The notes beneath the pieces were generated by a model. It made no database searches and was not told the origin of the DNA. It saw only the letters and a program-made list of their open reading frames with translations. From an uncultured Verrucomicrobiales bacterium (GTDB taxonomy: Bacteria > Verrucomicrobiota > Verrucomicrobiia > Verrucomicrobiales > Akkermansiaceae), in contig CAJQKQ010000042.1 of assembly GCA_905478925.1 (NCBI GenBank), positions 1 to 57,510 of the forward strand: DNA of 57,510 nucleotides, given 5' to 3'. A program made the translations under genes and the position numbers. Of this stretch, positions 1-8,400 are shown piece by piece (position 1 is the stretch's first letter; each line of letters starts with the position of its first letter).

Positions 1-1
1 C

Positions 2-109
2 ATCGCGGCGAACACCTCCGAGCGCAACGCAGACCCGAGGCCAGTGAAGTGGCAGTTTACAACTGCCGACGCACGCATCAAACTACACAAGCTTTACCCG
101 ACTATTTAG
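2..109 (+). CDS. C-terminal tail of an IS630-like transposase (partial, runs off the left edge)
   Basis: An open frame enters from the window edge and ends at TAG (107-109), giving 35 residues. The tail contains WQFTTADARIKL followed by HKLYP, which resembles the usual end of IS630-family DDE transposases (W-F-T-x-x-A-R-x-K-x-x-x-LYP). The catalytic DDE residues would lie outside the window, so family membership rests on the tail alone. It is the only plus-strand coding sequence I support, opposite in direction to every other gene. It is directly followed by repeat-rich DNA (123-530), which fits an insertion hot spot between operons. I cannot tell whether the transposase is intact. No terminal inverted repeat was recognised after the stop. 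Confidence 0.6.
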   Translation: MAANTSERNADPRPVKWQFTTADARIKLHKLYPTI

Positions 110-122
110 ATCTGTTCGACCA

Positions 123-155
123 CTAGTATGCCATGAGCCCGTTGGGCTCTCAAAG
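123..155 (+). repeat. Partial copy of the three-hairpin element
   Basis: This 33-bp piece matches the right end of the fuller copies at 429-530 and 5346-5449. It contains the GAGCCC-GTT-GGGCTC palindrome preceded by CTAGTATGCCAT. The other two palindromes are missing, so it is a truncated copy. It sits 13 bp after the transposase stop codon. Confidence 0.75.
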
Positions 156-156
156 T

Positions 157-201
157 CTGGCCTGTCCTCGTGAAGCGTTTACTGGCCTGTCCTCGTGAAA
201 C
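157..201. repeat. Tandem 18-bp repeat, with a 27-bp related copy near 53.6 kb
   Basis: CTGGCCTGTCCTCGTGAA occurs at 157-174 and again at 182-199. The segment 175-201 also matches the reverse complement of 53584-53610 at 26 of 27 positions. It is therefore a dispersed repeat lying in intergenic DNA near both ends of the window. Its function is unknown; it may be the end of a mobile or RAYT-type element (inference). Confidence 0.65.
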
Positions 202-267
202 TCTGTCCCTATCCGCGAAACCGGATTTTTCTGTCAGTGAGGTTCGTCTAATAAAAGGCATTTCCCT

Positions 268-361
268 CGAGCCCAACGGGCTCACCCATACTAGCCCAGG
301 GCAACGCCCTGGGAATAATCGGCGAGGATACACGCAGGCCAAAGGTCTGCCTCATAAGATG
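268..361 (-). repeat. Inverted copy of the three-hairpin element
   Basis: It carries the same three palindromes as 429-530 in reverse order and orientation: GAGCCC-AAC-GGGCTC (269-283), CCCAGGG-CAACG-CCCTGGG (295-313) and GCAGGCC-AAA-GGTCTGC (334-350). Together with the forward copy it forms one large inverted repeat around a 70-bp centre. The interval 110-533 holds this pair, the partial copy and the 18-bp tandem repeat, and I see no gene in it. Confidence 0.8.
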
Positions 362-428
362 CTTCATCAATCCCAGACGTATTTTTCATCGCACTCGATC
401 TGGTATCATTCAAATTGGCTAATTTTCG

Positions 429-530
429 GGACCCTATGAGGCAGACCTTTGGCCTGCAATGGCATTTCCCGAATCTGGTCCCAGGGCGTTACCCTGGGCT
501 AGTATGCCATGAGCCCGTTGGGCTCTCAAA
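429..530 (+). repeat. Three-hairpin palindromic element, copy A (3' of the first giant gene)
   Basis: Three short palindromes follow one another: GCAGACC-TTT-GGCCTGC (441-457), CCCAGGG-CGTTA-CCCTGGG (480-498) and GAGCCC-GTT-GGGCTC (511-525). The element ends a few bases before the stop codon of the giant gene at 534 (minus strand), so it lies immediately downstream in the transcript. It could protect or end the mRNA, although no strong T-run follows. A near-identical copy sits in the same place after the paralogous gene (5346-5449), so the element was part of the unit that duplicated. Confidence 0.85.
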
Positions 531-533
531 AAC

Positions 534-3500
534 TCACTTCCCCTTAATCACGGCCGCCTTGATCAACTCACGCGCCTCAATCGTTTCTTCGCTCTGCGGG
601 GCGAGTTTCTTCAGCTTCCGGTAGACCTTGCCGGCGCCGGTCAGGTCGCCGGCGTTGAGCTTGATTTTGACCTGGGTCATGATGAGGAGGCGGCGCTGGC
701 CGTCGTTCATGTCTGCCTGGAGCATCTGCTCGGCGAGGATGGCCGCTCTCGGGTCGCCGATACTGGCGTAGACCGCAATCACGCTGACCATGAACTCCGG
801 ATCGAGACGCAGCATCGGATGGGTGGCCAGCGAGGTATCGATCAGACCCAAGGCATGCCCGTGGTCTATGGTGGAGGTGGTTCGGGCCATTCGCCGAATC
901 CGCATCCGTGCCTGCTCCACATGCTCTTGCTCCTCCTCAGATAAGGGCCATCCGCCGCGGTGCAGCTTGGTCAGCAACGCTTTTGCTTCCTCGGGCTTCC
1001 CCTCCGCCAACAGTGCACCCGCCAGCAGACGGCTGGAATCCATGTCCGCCATCGTCAAGGATCGGACAAACGCATCCGGGAAGGTGAAGTCCAGCGATCC
1101 GGAGTCTTGAGCGCAAAAATAGGTCAGCACGAACGAATGCACGCCCGGTTCGAGATGCAGGCTGCCGTGTTTTACTTCGTTCGCTACGGCCTCCTCTTTG
1201 ACCCCGTCGTGATCAATCACTGTTTTCGAACCCACCACCAGCCGGCTACCGTCACGCGATTGCAGCGAAAATGCGTAGTCACCGGCTTTCTTTACCTTCA
1301 GGTAGCCGGTGGCTTTCAAGCCGGAAGGTTGGGCTGTCTTATCGTTGCTGCCGTCTTCCTTCGTGGTGATCTTCCAATAGGGAAGCATCACGCCTTTCAG
1401 GTGCTCCGGGCCGATGTGTTTCAGGACGCCCTGCACAACCGGCGTCAGCGCGTCGAAGTCGGGCAGCTTGTCCCACTCGCCGGCGTAGCTGGCGTAGTTC
1501 ATTCCGCGCTCCTCGCAGGCCTTGGAGGTGTACAGCTCAACCGGAAAGTTTTCAAAACCCTCCGCCATCCGGTCTGGGCCAATTTTAGGGCGCCTCAGGA
1601 TCGCCTGGGGAGGACGGGCGTACTCGCCGAAATTGGCAAACTCGTCGGCCTCGGCCCCGGTTTCACTATCCCATCTTCTACCCACACCGATGCCGATAGA
1701 AAACAGCTGTTTGCCATCGAGGCTGTAGAGAACCTTCGTGACCATCGCATCACGGGAATTATCGTCCCTCATATGGTGGGCCATCGTCAGTTTCTTTCCC
1801 GACGCCAGGCCCCATTGGTTGACGACGCCCTCGCGACTTCCCGCAGCAAGCCGTTTGCCATCCGGCGAGAAGGCCAGCGACAACACCTCGCCCTTGTCCT
1901 TCTTGAGCGTGCGCAGCGCCGCACCGGTGGTCGCGTTCCAGAGCCGAATATGGGAGTCATCGATCGCGGTGGCGATGCTCTTGCCGTCCGGCGAGTACGC
2001 CACGGCGTGAACGGGCCCGGCGTGAACGCCAAGCGTCAGCAGTTCTTTACCGGAGGAGGCATCCCAGATCTTGACCGTCCGGTCATGACTGGCCGATGCC
2101 AGACGCTTACCGTCCGGCGAAAAGGCCAGCGCGAGCACATCACTGGCGTGCCCGATGAACGAGCGGATCGTCTTACCGCTGACGGGATCCAACAGCGTGA
2201 TGCGAGAATCCTCGCTGCCCGTCGCCAGCCGCTTGCCGTCAGGCGAAAAGGCGAGTGAAACGACGCTGGCCGGAGCGACTCTGATCGTGTGCGTTGCCTT
2301 GTGTGCGGTTCCGTTTAACATCGCGTCAACGTCCCACAACCTGACCTTTCCGTATTGGTGTCCCGAGGCGAGCTGCCGGCCGTCATGTGAGAAGGCTAGC
2401 GAGCGATCAATATCCGGAAGCGCTCCTCCCAACACCGTCTGCAATCCCAGGTCGCTAGACGCCGCCTCCTTCCTCTTCAAGTGACGGATTTGAATACGGG
2501 AGGGGGGGTGTTGCTCTTCCTGCACACTTGAATAGGCGATGCGACTCAAGTCGGCCGATACACCAGGAGACGACGCTACCCGCCCCCACTCCTGGCTTGA
2601 AGCGGGCTGAATCAGCCAGGTGATGCGGTTCTCCCCACCTTTTTTCAGGTATCTCTCCGGGATAACGATGTTTGCGTCGGGCCATTGCGACATGCGACCG
2701 AGCGGCTCGCCGTTCATCCAAACGTTCTCGCTGCCAGCGTGGATCATCCCATCCTTGAATATCAGCTGCTTGCCCTTCCAGTCCGCGGGCAGGTCGAAGT
2801 TTTTGGCCACCCAGAACCCGCGGCCCTTGTCGAAGTGGTAAATGAACGACAGCCCTATGTTGTGTTCCCTGCGGAACTGCCACCTGATCGGCGACCAGTC
2901 CAAGCCTTGTGTCAGCCCTGCGAGCTTCTCGCGAGCCAAAAGAGGGTGATACTCGCGCGCTCCAGCAAATTGCCAGGACTCAAGCCTGTCGACGGCCGCA
3001 TCGGTCTGCTCGAGTTTCTTGAGCAGCTCTACCGCCAACTCGGCTTTGCCGCGGACCAATAGCTTGATATCCGACAGCCCCCACACGGATGCTCGCCAGT
3101 GAGAGCTGCCGGCTGGCGACTGACGAGACACAGAGACCAGCAGCTTTTCGGCAGCGGCGTAGCTAGCGTCTGTCGGACTGTTTTCCTTGCGAGCGAAACT
3201 CTGCGCGATCCGCAGCAATTCGCTGTAAGGATACGCGGCGATTACCTCATCGACCCGCCGCGCCAGAGCTTCGCGAACCCGTCTTCCGGCGAGCTCACGG
3301 GCTTCACGGTCGGCAAGTGACACAGGGACAAAATCCGCTACCCCTGTGCCGTCGTGCAACCTCCAAGACGCCCTCCAGTGTTTCAAGGGATACGACCATT
3401 CGTAGAGGTTCACGAGATCGTCCAGCGGCAGCTGCGCGAGGGTGTCTTCCTCCATAAACGCCCAAATCATCGCGAGCAGAGAGCTATCTCTCCGTCTATC

Positions 3501-5333
3501 GTGCTTGATGCTGAAGTCCGACGTATAGGCCAGATTGATCTGAACATTGATCTCGCCGGCGGCGCGGGCGATCACCTTACCGCGCGGCGCATCGAGCACC
3601 TCCAACTGCACCTTCCGCATGCCAGATCGCAAGAAAAGCTTCGTGACCTGCTTGCCCTCGGCCGGGCGGCCGTCGTCGAATCGCCAGCGGTAGACGGCGT
3701 TGGTCGAAGCACCCGGGGCATGTGCGCTGAAGCGAACCCAGTTGAGATCATGCCCGGGATACACGGCCATGAGATTGGCGTGTTGGACCCAACTGAACGA
3801 GGCCCAGGAAGCTTGCGCACGGCTCGTCTCCAGCGGACCGCTTGTCGCATCCGCCATCGGTTCCCACATCATGAGACCGCCTTCATTCACATCACCAAAT
3901 TTCGGCCAGCCTATCTCGTAATCCCCATTCAAATCCTTTCTTCTTGGATCCTTCCACCACAGCCCGGCCGAACCATTTTGCCCCGCGCGGGCATATTGCA
4001 GGACCTCGACGCGATGAGGTCCTTTCTCGAGTTCAATATCGAAAAAGCGCGCTCCTCTGTCCCCCTGAAACGGTGCGACCAATTGGCCGTCCAAGAGCAC
4101 ATAGCCTGCGGGTCCCAACTTGCTAGCGAAACGGTAACGATCGGTTTCCGGAATGTGAAAGGTGCCGCTGAGTCGACTAAACCATGCGGGCCGAGAGGCC
4201 TGTGCTTGACCGACATTCAACCGCTCTGAGCCTTTCGATCGGAACGGCATATAGCCACGATAGATCACCCGTGCCGGCCGGCTCTGTGCAGGCCCCATCC
4301 GATCCGCACCAGAACGTACCAGCGGGACACCCCTTCCCATGATCGCAGTGCTCCCCTCCCACAGCTTCAAAAAGCCGTCGAGCGTTTCGAGGGTGGGATC
4401 GTAGCGATCGAGGGAGCGGACCTCTTCAACAAGTTCCGCCTGCGGTGTCCAATCGAGTGGCGCGGGCCCGTTCGCCTTGTCAACCAGGTAGACCCAATAA
4501 TCCTCGTCGCCGCTGGACGAGTCGAAAAATATCGACATCGGTTTTCCGGGCTCCGCCCAGACAGTCTGGCAACCGACCCGTTGGCCACCTAATCGATACG
4601 CAATGGGGACCAGGCGGCTCGGGTCGCGTCCGGGGACACAGATCGGCGCGCGTGCGACGCCAGGGCTCCTGGTAATGAAGCCTGCTTGAGTGAGCAAGCC
4701 GCCCACTTCCAGCTTCAGTGTCTTCGCACCGGGCGGGATCGGCGCGAGCCGGGTCATCTTGCGCTCTTTATAGGTGTAGCGCCAATTTTCCCCTTCTTTA
4801 TAGGTCACTTGGAGCAGGCTCTCTTCAGTAAGCAATTTGCCGTCGATATAAACCTTGGCGGCCTCACTCGGCCCCCAGGAAAAGTATTTGTACTCCGGTT
4901 TGATGGCAACCGTCACCGAGCCGCTGACGCGCAGGATCGGGCCACCTTTGTCTTCGCCCAGTCGACCGTAGGCTTTAGGGTCCCACTCCTTCTTCTCTTT
5001 TTTGTAGAGTTCCTTTTGCTTGGCGATCGTCGCCGCTTTCTCTTGCGGCTTACGGATGTCACGCTTGATCGGGTCCTTGGTCTTCGGATTGAAGGCCAGG
5101 CCGCCCGTGATTTCGAGCGGTTTCAGATCTGCGAGATACACCTGCGGCGGCATCCGCAGCAAGGCCTCCGTCATCGCCACCTTAACCGGCATCCGAAGCT
5201 CCGCGTTCGGCACATGCCAGGGAACCGGCTTGGCGGGCTCGGCAGCGGGTTCAGCGTCCGCCGCCGAGAGTGGTGTCGCGCAGCACAGCGAGAGCGTGAT
5301 GAGCAAGGGTTTGATTTTGTTGGAGAGCTCCAT
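534..5333 (-). CDS. Giant secreted PA14 / PKD-like / WD40 / TPR-like protein (paralog 1)
   Basis: This 1599-residue protein has a signal peptide (about 1-24, ending ATPLSAADA), so it should act outside the cytoplasm. Visible parts, in order, are: an N-terminal region with a PEGA/NPCBM-like look (to about 240); a PA14-like module (about 388-461, with YVLLDGQLV); a PKD-like module (531-591, with YRWRFDDG); an alpha-helical stretch; a galactose-binding-like jelly roll (828-914, with VWMNGEPLG); six WD40 repeats (about 970-1235, with the classic SPDGKRLA...DRTVKIWD pattern); a second PA14-like module (1316-1428); and a TPR-like helical end. The start has an upstream GGAG eight bases away. It is a tandem duplicate of the next gene. 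No catalytic motif was recognised; a scaffold or glycan-binding surface role is inference. Confidence 0.8.
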   Translation of the reverse strand: MELSNKIKPLLITLSLCCATPLSAADAEPAAEPAKPVPWHVPNAELRMPVKVAMTEALLRMPPQVYLADLKPLEITGGLAFNPKTKDPIKRDIRKPQEKAATIAKQKELYKKEKKEWDPKAYGRLGEDKGGPILRVSGSVTVAIKPEYKYFSWGPSEAAKVYIDGKLLTEESLLQVTYKEGENWRYTYKERKMTRLAPIPPGAKTLKLEVGGLLTQAGFITRSPGVARAPICVPGRDPSRLVPIAYRLGGQRVGCQTVWAEPGKPMSIFFDSSSGDEDYWVYLVDKANGPAPLDWTPQAELVEEVRSLDRYDPTLETLDGFLKLWEGSTAIMGRGVPLVRSGADRMGPAQSRPARVIYRGYMPFRSKGSERLNVGQAQASRPAWFSRLSGTFHIPETDRYRFASKLGPAGYVLLDGQLVAPFQGDRGARFFDIELEKGPHRVEVLQYARAGQNGSAGLWWKDPRRKDLNGDYEIGWPKFGDVNEGGLMMWEPMADATSGPLETSRAQASWASFSWVQHANLMAVYPGHDLNWVRFSAHAPGASTNAVYRWRFDDGRPAEGKQVTKLFLRSGMRKVQLEVLDAPRGKVIARAAGEINVQINLAYTSDFSIKHDRRRDSSLLAMIWAFMEEDTLAQLPLDDLVNLYEWSYPLKHWRASWRLHDGTGVADFVPVSLADREARELAGRRVREALARRVDEVIAAYPYSELLRIAQSFARKENSPTDASYAAAEKLLVSVSRQSPAGSSHWRASVWGLSDIKLLVRGKAELAVELLKKLEQTDAAVDRLESWQFAGAREYHPLLAREKLAGLTQGLDWSPIRWQFRREHNIGLSFIYHFDKGRGFWVAKNFDLPADWKGKQLIFKDGMIHAGSENVWMNGEPLGRMSQWPDANIVIPERYLKKGGENRITWLIQPASSQEWGRVASSPGVSADLSRIAYSSVQEEQHPPSRIQIRHLKRKEAASSDLGLQTVLGGALPDIDRSLAFSHDGRQLASGHQYGKVRLWDVDAMLNGTAHKATHTIRVAPASVVSLAFSPDGKRLATGSEDSRITLLDPVSGKTIRSFIGHASDVLALAFSPDGKRLASASHDRTVKIWDASSGKELLTLGVHAGPVHAVAYSPDGKSIATAIDDSHIRLWNATTGAALRTLKKDKGEVLSLAFSPDGKRLAAGSREGVVNQWGLASGKKLTMAHHMRDDNSRDAMVTKVLYSLDGKQLFSIGIGVGRRWDSETGAEADEFANFGEYARPPQAILRRPKIGPDRMAEGFENFPVELYTSKACEERGMNYASYAGEWDKLPDFDALTPVVQGVLKHIGPEHLKGVMLPYWKITTKEDGSNDKTAQPSGLKATGYLKVKKAGDYAFSLQSRDGSRLVVGSKTVIDHDGVKEEAVANEVKHGSLHLEPGVHSFVLTYFCAQDSGSLDFTFPDAFVRSLTMADMDSSRLLAGALLAEGKPEEAKALLTKLHRGGWPLSEEEQEHVEQARMRIRRMARTTSTIDHGHALGLIDTSLATHPMLRLDPEFMVSVIAVYASIGDPRAAILAEQMLQADMNDGQRRLLIMTQVKIKLNAGDLTGAGKVYRKLKKLAPQSEETIEARELIKAAVIKGK

Positions 5334-5345
5334 GAGTTGATCTCC

Positions 5346-5449
5346 GGGACCCTATGAGGCAGACCTTTGGCCTGCAATGGCATTTCCAGAATCTGGTCCC
5401 AGGGCGTTACCCTGGGCTAGTATGCCATGAGCCCGTTGGGCTCTCAAAG
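5346..5449 (+). repeat. Three-hairpin palindromic element, copy B (between the giant paralogs)
   Basis: It is almost identical to 429-530, with palindromes at 5359-5375, 5398-5416 and 5429-5443. It fills most of the 118-bp gap between the two giant genes, lying after the stop of the upstream gene (5452) and before the start of the downstream one (5333). Confidence 0.85.
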
Positions 5450-5451
5450 AC

Positions 5452-8400
5452 TCACTTCCCCTTAATCACGGCCGCCTTGATCAGCTCCCGAGCGGCAATC
5501 GTTTCTTCACTTTGCGGGGCGAGTGCCTTCAGCTTCCGGTAGACCTCGCCAGCGCCGGGCAGATCGCCGGCGTTGAGCTTGATTTTGACCTGGCTCATGA
5601 TGAGGAGGCGTCGCTGGCCGTCGTTCATCTCTGCCTCGAGCATCTGCTCGGCCAGTATGGCTGCTCTCGGGTCGCCGATACTGGCGTAGACCGCAATCAC
5701 GCTGACCATGAACTCCGGATCCAGGCGCAGCATCGGATAGGAGGCCAGGGAGGTCTCAATCAGACCCAAGGCATACGCGTGGTCTGTGATGGATTTAGTC
5801 CCGGCCAGTCGCCGAATCCGCATCCGTGCCTGCTCCACATGCCGTTGCTCCTCATCCGACAAGGGCCATCCGCCGCGGTGCAGCTTAGTCAGCAGCGCTT
5901 TTGCTTCCTCGGGCTTCCCCTGCGCCAACAGTGCACCCGCCATCATACGGCTGGAATCCATGTCCCCCACCACCAAGGATCGGACAAACGCTCTGGGAAA
6001 GGTGATGTCCAGCGAGCTGTGACGTGGGTTCCCTCCGCCGGAATAGGTTAGCACGAACGCATGCACGCCCGGTTCGAGATGTACCGTGCCGCGCGTTACT
6101 TCCGCGGCTGCGTTTTTCTCTCTTTGCCCGTCGTCATCAATAACGACTTTCGAATCGACGAGCAGCCGGCTAGGGCCATTCGACTTCAGCGAAAACGCGT
6201 AGTCACCGGCTCTCCTTGCCTTCAGGTAGCCGGTGACTTTCAAGCTCGAGGGGTGCACGGTCTGATGATCTTTGCCGTCCTTCTTGGTGGTCTTGAGCCA
6301 GGTAAGCAGAGCGCCCGTCAGATGCTCCCGATCGATGTGGTTCAGGACGCCCTTCTTGACCGGTGTCAGCTTGTCGAAGTCCGGCAACGTGTCCCACCTA
6401 CCGGCGTAGGTGGCATAGTTCATTCCCTGCTCGTCGCAGGCCTCGGAGGTGTACAGCTCAATCGGAAAGTGTTCAGAGCCCTTAGCCGGCTTGTCTGGGC
6501 CACTTTGAGGGCGCCCCAGCGCCGCCTGGTGAGGACTGGCGTAAGCGCCGAACTTGGCAAACTCGTCGGCCTCGGCCCCGGTTTCACTATCCCATCTTCT
6601 ACCCACACCGATGCCGATAGAAAACAGCTGTTTGCCATCGAGGCTGTAGAGAACCTTCGTGACCATCGCATCACGGGAATTATCGTCCCTCATATGGTGG
6701 GCCATCGTCAGTTTCTTTCCCGACGCCAGGCCCCATTGGTTGACGACGCCCTCGCGACTGCCCGCAGCGAGCCGTTTGCCATCCGGCGAGAAGGCCAGCG
6801 ACAACACCTCGCCCTTGTCCCTCTCGAGCGTGCGCAGCGCCTTGCCAGTGGTCGCGTCCCACAGCCGAATGTGGGAGTCATCGATTGCGGTGGCGATGCT
6901 CTTGCCGTCCGGCGAGAACACCACGGCATGAACGGGCCCGGCGTGCCCGCTCAGGGTCAGCAGTTCTTTACCGGAGGCGGTATCCCAAACCTTGACCGTC
7001 CGGTCATGACTGGCCGATGCCAGACGCTTACCGTCCGGCGAAAAGGCCAGCGCGAGCACATCACTGGCGTGCCCGATGGACGAGTGGATCATCTTACCGC
7101 TGACGGGATCCAACAGCGTGATGCGAGCGTCCTCGCTGCCCGTCGCCAGCCGCTTGCCGTCCGGCGAAAAGGCCAGTGAAACGACGCCGACCGGAGCGAC
7201 TCTGATCGTGTGCGTTGCACTGGGTTCCATGGTGATTTTACCTCCATTGTACCCACCATGGGGTACCATCTTATTCTTCCCCTCTAAGATCGCGTCAACG
7301 TCATACACCCTGACCATTCCGAATTCGTATCCCGCGGCGAGCCGCCGGCCGTCAGGTGACAAGACCAGCGAGCGCTCCGTGTCGCGAAGCGCTCCTCCCA
7401 ACACCGTCTGGCTTCCCAGCCTGCGCGTTGTGCTGTCGCGGCGTCGGACAGGACCCTTCAAGTCACGCATGTGAATAAACGAACCATTATGAGCCTGGTG
7501 ACTTGAAAAGGCGCTACGACTCAAGTCGGCCGATACACTAGGAGACGTCACTAGCCGTCTCCAGTCCTGTCTTGAAGGGGGCTGAATTAGCCACGTGATG
7601 CGGTTCTCTCCACCTTTTTTCAGGACTCTCTCCGGGATGATGATGTTTCCGTCGGGCCATTGCCACATGCGACCGAGCGGCTCGCCGTTAATCCAAACGT
7701 TCGCGCTGCGAGCGTGGGTCACCCCAAACTTGAATATCAGCTGCTTGCCCTTCCAGCCCGCGGGCAGGTCGAAGGTTTTGGCGATCCAGAACCCGCGGCC
7801 CTTTTCGTATGGGTAAATGAACGACAGCCCTATGCCGTGTTCCGTGCGGAACTGCCACCGGATCGGCGACCAGTGCACCCCTTGTGTCAGCCCTGCGAGC
7901 TTCTCGCCCGCCAAAAGATAGTGATACGCGCTTGCTTTAGCAAATTGCCAGGACTCAAGCATGTCGACGGCCGGTCCGATCTGTTCGATTTTCTTGAGCA
8001 GCTCTACCGTCGCCTCGGCTTCGCCGCGGACCAATAGCTTGATATCCGACAGCCCCAACGCGGCTTCTCGCCAGTGACTGCTGCCGGCAGGCGAACGGTC
8101 CATCACCACGGTCAGCAGCTTTTCGGCAGCGGCGTAGCTAGCGTCTGTCGGACTGTTTATCGTGCGACTCAAACTCTGCGCGATCTGCAGCAATTGGCTG
8201 TACGGATACGCGGCGATCACCTCATCGACCCGCCGCCCCAGCGCTTCGCGGGTCCGGCTTCGAGCGAGCTCACGGGCTTCATAGCTAGCTGCTAAATATC
8301 GTTCCCTATTAATTTCTGCTGCTGTTTTTGATTTTCTTTTTTTGATTACCTGGGCACTCGCGCTCCAGTCTTGCCAAGTACCGAGGCCGTGCACCGCGCT

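Noticed and set aside
106..342. 78-codon minus-strand frame at the left edge
   Set aside because: It reads through the palindromic elements, which give typical repeat-derived peptides (GLVW, PRRLFPGRCPG) and no gene features.
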